Both the position numbers and the translations under genes were made by a program. A DNA stretch of 64,000 bases from Streptosporangium lutulentum (GTDB lineage: Bacteria > Actinomycetota > Actinomycetes > Streptosporangiales > Streptosporangiaceae). The stretch lies in the NCBI RefSeq assembly GCF_030811455.1, contig NZ_JAUSQU010000001.1:3968001-4032000 (forward strand), in the 5' to 3' direction. Shown piece by piece: positions 1 to 6,797 of the stretch. Positions within the stretch are counted from its first letter, which is position 1; each line of letters opens with the position of its first letter. Under the pieces are notes generated by a model, which ran no database searches, had not been told where the DNA came from, and worked only from the letters and a program-made list of their open reading frames with translations.

Positions 1-2
1 GC

Positions 3-287
3 ATCGAGGCCATCTGCGCAGCCGTGCAGGAGCAGTGGGCGGCCTTCAAGGAGATGCACCACTGGACGGCCAACTTCGTCGTGGACATCGACGGTGATCG
101 GGCTGTCGGTGAGGCGGACGTGGCCGTCCGCGTGCAGTTGACCGACGGCACCTGGGTGAGAGGCGGTGGCACCTACCAGGACGTATATGTCCGCCGGGAC
201 GGCCGGTGGCGCGTCGCCCGCAGGGAAGTCGTTTCCTCCTTTGAGGAAGATCCACTCCCGCCGGGGATCGGCAGCCCCGCCGACTGA
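3..287 (+). CDS. SnoaL-like (NTF2-fold) domain protein, 5' end outside window
   Basis: The reading frame is open from the first bases of the window to a TGA at 285-287, so only the C-terminal 94 residues are visible. The pattern (a WTANFVVDIDGD strand, a GTYQDVYVRRDGRWRV strand pair, then REV) is that of the SnoaL_4/NTF2-like fold, where the Y-x-D-x-Y and W-R-I/V strands line a small hydrophobic pocket. Members include polyketide cyclases, limonene-epoxide hydrolase relatives and many uncharacterised proteins, so the substrate cannot be named. Its 3' two-thirds is overlapped antisense by the reading frame of the next gene. Confidence 0.7.
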   Translation: MEAICAAVQEQWAAFKEMHHWTANFVVDIDGDRAVGEADVAVRVQLTDGTWVRGGGTYQDVYVRRDGRWRVARREVVSSFEEDPLPPGIGSPAD

Positions 288-927
288 CGACCCGAACCCG
301 GAACTCTCTTAGGATCATGGTCGGCCGCATCGTGATGCGGCCGAGTCCGGCGATCCGGAGGCGGCAGTCGGCCGGGTCCTGATGGGAGAACGAGGAACCG
401 CTCCAGAGTCCTCCAGGGGCGAGAAATCCCGCGGCGCGGTCCGTGCCCAGCACCTCGTCGAGATGGAGCAGCCCTCCGAGGACCCAGTCCTGGTCGTAGT
501 GGCAGTCACGCTGCGGCAGGTACCGCTCCAGATAGGCGGCGAGGATGTCGGCGTCTTCGGGCTGTCCGAACCGGGTGAGGGCGAAGCTGTAGCCCTGACC
601 GGCGTAGGTGAGCTCGCTCTCCAAAAGCAGATCGGCCAGGGCTTCCCGGAACCGGGTGCGCCGGTCGAGGCCGATGAGCCACGCGGCGGTGAGCCGTTCC
701 CGCCAGCCTGCGAACTCTCCCGGCTGGAGCATGCATTCGAGCTCGGCGTCGGTGGCCTGCCGGGCATCGTGGCCCAGCACGCGGAGGAAGTCGGTTCTTT
801 CCCGGTCGGGCATGTCGAGGAAGTTGCCGTGGAGAAGATCGAGGTAACGGGCGGCCCCTGACTCTGGTGCGGCGATCACGTAGCGCTCGATGATCTCGAA
901 TGCCGGGTCGCCCGTCGGCTCAGTCAT
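46..927 (-). CDS. DUF6000-family protein with anomalous C-terminal extension
   Basis: Residues 1 to about 200 look like the actinobacterial DUF6000 family as I remember it: an RYV...YLDLLHGNFL start, WRERLTAAWLIGLDRRTRFRE in the centre, then YAGQGYSFALTRFG, AYLERYLP and LGTDRAAGFL. The function is unknown. From about residue 205 the frame continues for some 90 Arg- and Pro-rich residues that are exactly antisense to the SnoaL-like gene and do not look like protein. A stop codon exists one frame over at 315-317, so a single-base indel near 315-345 probably removed the natural stop; the ancestral gene would be about 315-927. No strong ribosome binding site precedes the ATG. Confidence 0.6.
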   Translation of the reverse strand: MTEPTGDPAFEIIERYVIAAPESGAARYLDLLHGNFLDMPDRERTDFLRVLGHDARQATDAELECMLQPGEFAGWRERLTAAWLIGLDRRTRFREALADLLLESELTYAGQGYSFALTRFGQPEDADILAAYLERYLPQRDCHYDQDWVLGGLLHLDEVLGTDRAAGFLAPGGLWSGSSFSHQDPADCRLRIAGLGRITMRPTMILREFRVRVVSRRGCRSPAGVDLPQRRKRLPCGRRATGRPGGHIRPGRCHRLSPRCRRSTARGRPRPPHRQPDHRRCPRRSWPSSGASP

Positions 928-1037
928 GGGCGCATCCTGACCTACGGCGCAAGAGCACGATCATGCGGGGTGTTCTCGAAGCCGACTCCGCCAACCCTTT
1001 CAGCGTGGAGACCTGGCTTAAGGAGAAGGTCGGGTCA

Positions 1038-1220
1038 TGAGGGAGACCAGACGTGGTTTCGATCCGGGGTTCCGGACGCGTAGCGGCTCCAGAGAGATCC
1101 GGTTTCGGCAGCGATCCGGGGCGCTCCTGTCGTGGTAGCCGAGTGCCCGGGCCACCACGGGTGGCGGCGCTTGGAGAACGAACTGCCGGATGACGGCGGC
1201 GTGAGGATCGGCACCGGCGC
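1038..1220 (-). pseudogene. Frameshifted C-terminal remnant of a phage-type integrase/recombinase
   Basis: Two overlapping minus-strand frames together rebuild the ending common in actinobacterial tyrosine recombinases: one frame gives IRQFVLQAPPPVVARALGYH (about 1194-1135), and after a one-base shift the next frame gives TGAPRIAAETGSLWSRYASG (about 1136-1070). No N-terminal catalytic domain is present. The rest of the 502-bp gap between 927 and 1430 shows no convincing gene. Family assignment is from memory of this short tail. Confidence 0.45.
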
Positions 1221-1429
1221 CCACCACTCGGCGGCGGATGACCGCCCTCCCCGGGGGTGGAGGAAAGCTCGCGGCAATACTTGGTAATCTTTGCGGGCCG
1301 ACAAGAAAACAGGAGAGGCGTGGCCCTGATAATCCTCGCCCAGGTTGAGCCGCACGGCCGCCTGGGACACGGAGCCGTGTGGCGACCCGCCGCGAATTCC
1401 ATCGACAGCGCGCTCTCGGAGGTGCCGGC

Positions 1430-2122
1430 GTGAGGCTCACCGGACAGGTACTCATCTTCGACGCCGACGACACGCTGTGGGAGAACAACGTCCTCTTCGA
1501 GCGCGTCATCGACGACTTCCTGCACTGGCTGGAGCATCCGACCCTCGACAGGGCCGAGATCCGCGCCATCCTCAACGACATCGAGGCGGCGAACGCGGTC
1601 GCACACGGGTACGGCAGCAAGATGTTCCTGCGCAGTCTCGGCGAGTGCCTCGAGCGGCTGCGCGAACGGCCGGCGACCACGGAGGAGCTTGGCCACATCA
1701 ACGAGCTGGCGGTGGCTCTCCTGGAGGGGCGCGTGGAGCTGATCCCCGGCGTCGCCGAAACGCTCACCGACCTCGGCAGCCGGCACGACCTGCTCCTGCT
1801 CACCAAGGGCGACACGGACGAGCAGCAGCGCAAACTGGATCTCTCCGGGCTCGCGCACCACTTCAGCAGCATCCATATCGTGGCGGAGAAGGACGTCGAC
1901 ACCTACCGGCGGCTCACGCAGGACCACGAGCTGACGCCCGCGACGACCTGGATGATCGGCAACTCGCCGAAATCCGACATCCTCCCCGCCCGGCAGGTGG
2001 GCATGAACGCCGTCTTCATCCCGAACGACAACACCTGGGTGCTCGAGCACAGCGAGCTCGACCCCGACGACGAGGGAGTGCTGCGGCTGCGGAAGTTCTC
2101 CGAGCTGCGGGATCACTTCTGA
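1430..2122 (+). CDS. HAD-family hydrolase
   Basis: A 230-residue haloacid-dehalogenase-superfamily protein. Motif I is FDADDTLW with nucleophile Asp11 and general acid Asp13; motif II lies in LLLLTKGD; motif IV is GNSPKSD in the second half. The all-helical insertion between motifs I and II (residues about 20-90) is of the C1-cap type, as in phosphoglycolate phosphatase and YjjG-like nucleotidases. The GTG start at 1430 is chosen because GGAGG lies 7 nt upstream; an earlier ATG at 1379 lacks a binding site. It is followed 19 bp later by a Nudix gene, so the two are probably co-transcribed. The phosphorylated substrate is not evident. Confidence 0.88.
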   Translation: MRLTGQVLIFDADDTLWENNVLFERVIDDFLHWLEHPTLDRAEIRAILNDIEAANAVAHGYGSKMFLRSLGECLERLRERPATTEELGHINELAVALLEGRVELIPGVAETLTDLGSRHDLLLLTKGDTDEQQRKLDLSGLAHHFSSIHIVAEKDVDTYRRLTQDHELTPATTWMIGNSPKSDILPARQVGMNAVFIPNDNTWVLEHSELDPDDEGVLRLRKFSELRDHF

Positions 2123-2141
2123 GGGCGAAGGGAGCCTTCCA

Positions 2142-2621
2142 TTGAGCAGCGTCCCGTCTTCGAACGGTCCCGCCCGGCTGTCCGAGCCCGGCACCGAGCA
2201 GGTGCGCAAGACGCCCAGCGTCTCCTGCGTGTTCATCTGCCACGACGGCCACGGCCGGGTGCTGCTGGCCCGACGCGGAGCCGGAGCGCGGGACGAGCCC
2301 GGCACCTGGGACTGCGGCGCCGGGGCGCTGGAGTACGGAGAGTCGTTCGAGGCGGCCGTCGCGCGAGAGGTCCGCGAGGAATACTCGACCGGCGCGCTGG
2401 AGATCGAGACCATCGGCGTTCGCAACGTCCTGCGGGAGGAGCCGGCCTCCCACTGGGTCGCGGTGATCTTCGCTGTCAGGATCGACCGCGCCGAGGCCGC
2501 CATCGGCGAGCCCCACAAGTTCGACGAGCTGGGCTGGTTCCCGCCGGACGCGCTGCCGCACCCGCTGCACTCACAGCTCGCGGAGAGCCTCAGGCTCTTC
2601 CGCGCGTGGCAGGAGGCGTAG
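2142..2621 (+). CDS. Nudix hydrolase
   Basis: A 159-residue Nudix-fold pyrophosphohydrolase. The Nudix box begins at Gly61 (G-x5-E67) and continues REVREE at residues 75-80, matching GX5EX7REUXEE; the two glutamates bind the catalytic divalent metal. The TTG start at 2142 is supported by GAAGGGAG 7 nt upstream. Residues about 55-60 (TWDCGAG) form the usual strand before the box. The substrate class (NTP, nucleoside diphosphate-X or CoA) cannot be read from sequence. It lies immediately downstream of the HAD hydrolase, consistent with a small nucleotide clean-up operon. Confidence 0.9.
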   Translation: MSSVPSSNGPARLSEPGTEQVRKTPSVSCVFICHDGHGRVLLARRGAGARDEPGTWDCGAGALEYGESFEAAVAREVREEYSTGALEIETIGVRNVLREEPASHWVAVIFAVRIDRAEAAIGEPHKFDELGWFPPDALPHPLHSQLAESLRLFRAWQEA

Positions 2622-2856
2622 GAAGCCGGCCCGCTCAGAGATGATCAAGATGCTGCCGGTGGCGTAGTCGTGTGACGCCTGCGGCCTTGGCTGCTTCGGC
2701 GGCCAGGGCGTCTTGGCCGATGGTGAGCCGGCGGACGGTCTCCGCATGGACACGCACGAGTTTCGTAGCCCGATGTTCTCTTGGCGGACCCCTTTGACAA
2801 ACGCCAACCGGTCGCCTGGCGGTTCCCCCAAAAACGGATCATGGAACGATGGTGTC
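2622..2856. other. Intergenic, possible degraded minus-strand fragment
   Basis: No intact gene is visible. On the minus strand, a frame ending at the stop 2635-2637 reads AETVRRLTIGQDALAAEAAK just upstream, which looks like a real Ala-rich helical C-terminus, but it has no start and breaks down above about 2770. I do not recognise it. Confidence 0.25.
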
Positions 2857-3564
2857 ATGAGTGATCATCAGTCTGGCCTGCTCATCGACATGAACCCGCT
2901 ACCGGACGGAATGGGACAGCGTCTCCTCGAACAGCTCACGTTTTTGATCGAGGTGGACCGGTTGAAGACGGTTCTTCGGCAGTCACCTCTGGCGTCGGCG
3001 GATCGTCGTGAGAACGATGCCGAGCATTCCTGGCACCTGGCGATGATGGTCGTTGTCCTCGCCGAGTACTCCGACGAGCCGATCGACGTCGGGCACACCG
3101 TACAACTCGTGCTTGTGCACGACCTGGTGGAGATCTACGCCGGAGACACCCCACTGTATGACGCAGTGAGCGGCAATGATCAGGAGGAGCGGGAGATCCG
3201 CGCCGCGGATCGGCTGTTTGGCCTGCTGCCTGCCGATCAGGGGACACGGATACGGGCTCTTTGGGATGAATTCGAGGCCCGGCGTACTCCTGAGGCGCGC
3301 TTCGCAAAGGCAATGGACCGGTTTCAGCCACTGCTCTTGAACTGGATGGCACGCGGTGGAACCTGGCAGAGCCCCGGAGTCACGGCTGAGGACATCAGAT
3401 CGCGTAAGGCAGTGATCGGGGATGCCGCCTCGTCCCTATGGGACGTGGGCCGTCAGCTCATCGACGAAGGAGAACGACGGGGCTGGGCACGGCCCGGCAC
3501 ACCACCGTCTCCTCAGGAAGCGGAGCGGCCGGCACCGATGCGCAGGACTCCCAAGGTGCCATGA
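2857..3564 (+). CDS. HD-domain hydrolase (YfbR/HDDC2-like)
   Basis: A 235-residue HD-superfamily metal-dependent phosphohydrolase. Metal ligands are visible in the expected order: His57 in EHSWH, His88-Asp89 in VHDLVEIYAGDT, and Asp154 in AKAMDRFQPLL. This arrangement and length match the 5'-deoxynucleotidase (YfbR) and HDDC2 group, which removes phosphate from deoxynucleoside monophosphates; that function is inferred from the family. The ATG at 2857 begins the conserved part; in-frame sequence further upstream is not protein-like. The C-terminal 25 residues are Pro- and Arg-rich and probably disordered. Confidence 0.85.
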   Translation: MSDHQSGLLIDMNPLPDGMGQRLLEQLTFLIEVDRLKTVLRQSPLASADRRENDAEHSWHLAMMVVVLAEYSDEPIDVGHTVQLVLVHDLVEIYAGDTPLYDAVSGNDQEEREIRAADRLFGLLPADQGTRIRALWDEFEARRTPEARFAKAMDRFQPLLLNWMARGGTWQSPGVTAEDIRSRKAVIGDAASSLWDVGRQLIDEGERRGWARPGTPPSPQEAERPAPMRRTPKVP

Positions 3565-3701
3565 AACGGGCGGGGCAACCTCGTAGACGGCGGTGCGGCC
3601 CCAGGGCGGCGGATTGGCTGGGTACGGCGCGTATGCGGTGCGGCGGGCGGCCCGAGCCACCTGCCGACCGGCGCCCACGCCACACGCCTGCACGCCCGGA
3701 C

Positions 3702-3757
3702 GACGGGCGACGGGCGGCGGGCAGCGGGCGGCGGGCGGCGGGCGGCGGGCGGCGGGC
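3702..3757. repeat. Heptanucleotide tandem repeat, 8 copies
   Basis: Eight head-to-tail copies of RRCGGGC (GACGGGC twice, then GGCGGGC with one AGCGGGC) without interruption. The array is non-coding and lies between an HD hydrolase gene and a small convergent gene. Arrays of this kind vary in copy number by slippage. Confidence 0.9.
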
Positions 3758-3789
3758 GGCGAAGGGCCGGGTACGGCGGCGCGATGCCG

Positions 3790-3839
3790 CTTGATCTACC
3801 TTGATCTACACGGATCGACCCGCACAGAGCTTGATCTAC
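3790..3839. repeat. Three copies of CTTGATCTAC
   Basis: Exact copies at 3790-3799, 3800-3809 and 3830-3839; the last two continue with ACA. The first two are abutting, the third is spaced by 20 bp. Role unknown; a binding site for a regulator is possible. Confidence 0.8.
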
Positions 3840-3883
3840 ACAGAATGGTTCGGCGATGTCCCGTGGCGCCGTGATCGAAGCTG

Positions 3884-4171
3884 TCAGCCCTCACGCACGT
3901 CGATCGGCCCGGCGAGCAGCCGTTCCAGCTCGTGGCCGGCCTCGTCGGACCCGGCGTCCCACAGCCGCTGCAGCTCCCGCAGGTCACCCGCCGCGACCGC
4001 GCGTCGTGTGAGCAGGTGCCCGGCCCGCACGCAGCCCTCGTCCAGCAGGTCGCTCAGTTCTTCGAGGTCGCCCCGGGCGTCGGCGAGGTCGGCCAGGCGG
4101 CCCAGGGCCGTCTCATTGCCCTCGTCGGCCAGCGCGCGGAGGGTGTCCCGGTCAAGGTTCGTGTTCACCAT
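3884..4171 (-). CDS. Small acidic helical-repeat protein, divergent from MerR gene
   Basis: A 95-residue protein made of short helical repeats (LRALADEG..TALGRLADLA, GDLEELSDLLDEG, GDLRELQRLWDAGSDEAG) that resemble an ankyrin/TPR-like solenoid rich in Asp, Glu and Leu. Similar small proteins occur in actinomycetes, but I know of no assigned function. The ATG at 4171 is preferred to an upstream in-frame ATG because the conserved-looking part starts there. It is divergently transcribed from the MerR gene, and a MerR-type dyad lies between the two starts, so it is the likely regulatory target. Confidence 0.65.
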   Translation of the reverse strand: MVNTNLDRDTLRALADEGNETALGRLADLADARGDLEELSDLLDEGCVRAGHLLTRRAVAAGDLRELQRLWDAGSDEAGHELERLLAGPIDVREG

Positions 4172-4185
4172 GGCTCCATGCTGCA

Positions 4186-4206
4186 ACCCTGCCCTTGGGG
4201 CAAGGT
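4186..4206. promoter_or_regulatory. Probable MerR-type operator
   Basis: A 21-bp dyad, ACCCTGCCC-TTG-GGGCAAGGT, with 8 of 9 positions paired around a 3-bp centre. It lies in the short gap between the small-protein gene and the MerR gene, about 20 bp upstream of the likely MerR start. MerR regulators bind such dyads in the stretched spacer between -35 and -10, so autoregulation and control of the divergent gene are expected. Confidence 0.7.
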
Positions 4207-4227
4207 CAAGTGGGAGAACATGGAGAG

Positions 4228-4962
4228 GTGATTACCATCGGCCGGCTCGCCCGGTACGCCGGCGTTTCGATCAAGACGATTCGGGTCTACCACGACAAGG
4301 GGCTGCTGCCCGAGCCCGACCGTGACTCCTCCGGTTACCGGCGGTACACCGCCCGGCACGCCATCGAATTGATCAAGATCCGCACCCTGGCCGAAGCCGG
4401 GGTGCCCCTGGCCCGCATCCGGGACCTTCGCGCCGCCTCCGCTGAGGACTTCCACGAGGCGCTTCGCCACGTGGACGCCGACCTCACCGCCCGGATCCGC
4501 GGCTTGCGAGAGACCCAGCGGCGGCTGCGACGGCTCGCGGCCGGCCGCCTCCAGATGCTTCCCCCCGAGGTCGGCGACCACCTGGAGCGGCTGCCCGGAC
4601 ATGGGTTCAGCCCGCGCTGGGTCGCCCTGGAGACCGACCTGTGGATTCTGCTCTTCGCCGCTCACCCCGATACCGCCATCGAGTCGTTCCACGACCAGGC
4701 CCAGTCCCTCACCGATCCCGCGCTCCGCCGGCTCTACCTCGAATACGACCGCGCCCACGACCTCGACCCGCACGATCCCCGCGTCGACGATCTCGCCCGG
4801 CGCATCGTCCGTGCGACCCGGGGACGATACGGATCCGGCGATCTTCCTGGACAGGACACCGGCTCCGAGATCCCGGCGATGCTCCAAGGAGTGGTCAACG
4901 CCTCGTCCCCGGCATGGCGACGGCTCGACGCCCTGATCCGAGACGAGCTCTTCCGCACCTGA
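4228..4962 (+). CDS. MerR-family transcriptional regulator
   Basis: A 244-residue protein. Residues 1-70 are a MerR winged helix: ITIGRLARYAGVSIKTIRVY, then HDKGLLPEPDRDSSGYRRY and a second helix pair (IKIRTLAEAGVPLARI). A dimerisation coiled coil follows (about 80-115). The C-terminal 120 residues form an all-helical sensing domain with no Cys cluster, so a metal-sensing role is unlikely and a small-molecule ligand more likely. The start is uncertain: GTG at 4228 fits the family N-terminus and would give a nearly leaderless message given the operator position; GTG 4210 and TTG 4195 are in-frame alternatives. Confidence 0.88.
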   Translation: MITIGRLARYAGVSIKTIRVYHDKGLLPEPDRDSSGYRRYTARHAIELIKIRTLAEAGVPLARIRDLRAASAEDFHEALRHVDADLTARIRGLRETQRRLRRLAAGRLQMLPPEVGDHLERLPGHGFSPRWVALETDLWILLFAAHPDTAIESFHDQAQSLTDPALRRLYLEYDRAHDLDPHDPRVDDLARRIVRATRGRYGSGDLPGQDTGSEIPAMLQGVVNASSPAWRRLDALIRDELFRT

Positions 4963-5098
4963 GGCCGGCATTCACCGCCACGCCGCCACGGGGCCCGGCA
5001 CCCGGATCCACGGACCGGACCTCCGTCGGCACGGGTCGTCCCCCGATCCGGTCGATGTCCCGTCGCCGGTCAGGGGGACGGTGAAGGACGAGCCCGCC

Positions 5099-6046
5099 TC
5101 ACTCCTGAGGCCGGTCTTCGACGGTCTTCGCGACCTGGGCGTAGGTGGTCAGGAGGAGGTCCCAGAAGCGGCCGGCGTCGAGGGAGGTGCCGACCAGGGC
5201 GTTGGGGGTGCGGTCCACGGGCCGGAAGTCGGTCACGGTCATGCCGGAGGTGAAGCGCCCCGCCGTCTCCACGTCGACGACGGCGGGCTCGACCGTGATC
5301 AGTGACGGGTCGATCAGGTAGGCGATCGCGCAGGCGTCGTGGATCGCGGGCCCGCTGTCGGCGGTGATCACGCCGTAGTACTCCACGCACGGGATGAGCA
5401 GGTCGGTGCCGAGCCTGCCCATGGTCCGCATGCGGTCGGCCACCGCCTCCGTGGTCATGGCACCGCGGCTCACGTCAAGACCGATCATGGTCACCGTCCA
5501 GCCGGCGTCGAAGACGATCGCGGCGGCCTCCGGGTCGGCGGCGATGTTGAACTCGGCGGCGGGAGAGAAGTTGCCCCGGGTGTAGGACCCGCCGAGGATC
5601 GTGAGTCCCTTCGCCCAGTCGACGATCCTCGGTTCCTTGAGCACGGCGAGCGCCACGTTGGTCAGCGGGCCGATGGCGACCAGGGTCACCTCGCCGGGGG
5701 CGGCCCTGAGCGTCTCGACGATGAAGTCGACGGCGTGCCCGCCGGACACCGGGAGCGTCGCCGGGGGCAGCAGCGCGGCGCCGAGACCCGAGGGGCCGTG
5801 GACCCTGGCCGCGTCCACCCGGGTGCGCAGGAGGGCGCCCGCGCTGCCCGGCGTGATCGGGACGCCGGTGAATCCGAGGAACTCGCGGAGTCGCAGCGCG
5901 TTGTCGGTGGTTCCGGCCAGACCGACGTTGCCGCCGACCGTGGTGATCCCCAGGATCTCCAGATCGGGGCTTCCGTGGGCGAGGACGATCGCCAGCGCGT
6001 CGTCGATTCCCGGGTCACAGTCAATGATGATCTTTTGGGGGCGCAC
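5099..6046 (-). CDS. Inosine/uridine-preferring nucleoside hydrolase
   Basis: A protein of about 315 residues of the IUNH family, which cleaves the N-glycosidic bond of ribonucleosides to a free base and ribose in nucleoside salvage. The Ca-binding motif DCDPGIDDA is near the N-terminus; further signatures are TTVGGNVG, the VAIGPLTNVALAL-like segment, the GGSYTRGNFSPAAEFNIAADPEAA block and a C-terminal HDA (HDACAIAYLI) whose Asp completes the metal site. The start is either GTG 6046 or TTG 6064; neither has a good ribosome binding site. It lies downstream of an Lrp-type regulator on the same strand (about 150 bp gap), which may control it. Confidence 0.92.
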   Translation of the reverse strand: MRPQKIIIDCDPGIDDALAIVLAHGSPDLEILGITTVGGNVGLAGTTDNALRLREFLGFTGVPITPGSAGALLRTRVDAARVHGPSGLGAALLPPATLPVSGGHAVDFIVETLRAAPGEVTLVAIGPLTNVALAVLKEPRIVDWAKGLTILGGSYTRGNFSPAAEFNIAADPEAAAIVFDAGWTVTMIGLDVSRGAMTTEAVADRMRTMGRLGTDLLIPCVEYYGVITADSGPAIHDACAIAYLIDPSLITVEPAVVDVETAGRFTSGMTVTDFRPVDRTPNALVGTSLDAGRFWDLLLTTYAQVAKTVEDRPQE

Positions 6047-6193
6047 CTGTTCAGCTTGAATCAATCAGCCCATATACGGCAAATCGGAAATAGCAGCCGC
6101 GAGGACTTCCGAGGTGCCGGCGAGAACACGCCGGGACGCTCGCCCGTAGCGGCCCGGCAGCCGGACCCGGCCGCCCCTCCCCCGCCGGGAAGG

Positions 6194-6670
6194 TCAGGCG
6201 CGTTCGTCCGGCTTGACGACGTCCGGGCTCGCCAGCTCCGGGGACCGGTGCTCGTACGGCGTGCTGAGCACGACCGTCGTGCGGGTGGAGACGTTGGCCG
6301 CGGTGCGGATCTGGTTGAGCAGCTCCTCCAGCCCGATCGGCGAGGCCACCCGGACCTTGAGGATGTAGCTCTCGTCTCCGGCCACGCTGTGACAGGCCTC
6401 GATGGCGCTCAGATGGGCCAGCCGGTCGGGGGCGTCGTCGGCGGCGGCGGGGTCTATCGGTTTGATGGACACGAACGCGGTGAGCGAGAGCCCGATCGCG
6501 TCATAGTCCACCAGCGCGGCATACCCCCGCAGCACCCCGCGTTTCTCCAGCCGACGCACTCGCTGATGCACCGCCGACACCGACAGCCCGGTCTCCCTGG
6601 CAAGATCGGTAAAGCTCATCCGGCCGTCGCCGGCCAGCAACGTCACGATCTGGCGGTCGATCTCCTCCAC
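6194..6670 (-). CDS. Lrp/AsnC-family transcriptional regulator
   Basis: A 158-residue protein with an N-terminal AsnC-type HTH (IDRQIVTLLAGDGRMSFTDL, GLSVSAVHQRVRRLEKRGVL, GYAALVDYDAIGLSL) and a C-terminal RAM/ligand-binding domain (CHSVAGDESYILKVRV, TRTTVVLST). The family forms octameric DNA-bending regulators responding to amino acids or related ligands. It starts with GTG. The downstream neighbour on the same strand is the nucleoside hydrolase; upstream lies a histidine kinase gene on the same strand. Confidence 0.93.
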   Translation of the reverse strand: MEEIDRQIVTLLAGDGRMSFTDLARETGLSVSAVHQRVRRLEKRGVLRGYAALVDYDAIGLSLTAFVSIKPIDPAAADDAPDRLAHLSAIEACHSVAGDESYILKVRVASPIGLEELLNQIRTAANVSTRTTVVLSTPYEHRSPELASPDVVKPDERA

Positions 6671-6797
6671 GCGGTCAACGGTAACGGCACCCGGAGGTCA
6701 TACGCACCGCCCCATGGTCACGGCATGGTCCCAACCATGCCCGTCCTCGGTGAGGCCGGTCTTCCGGGCCGGGCGAGCCGTGCCGTACGGGCCGATG

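Larger units (their letters stand above)
3565..3883. other. Intergenic region with short tandem repeats
   Basis: No credible gene. The stretch is very GC-rich at its left and holds a heptamer array (3702-3757) and three copies of a 10-bp repeat (3790-3839), listed separately. Open frames here are products of the low-complexity sequence. Confidence 0.6.
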
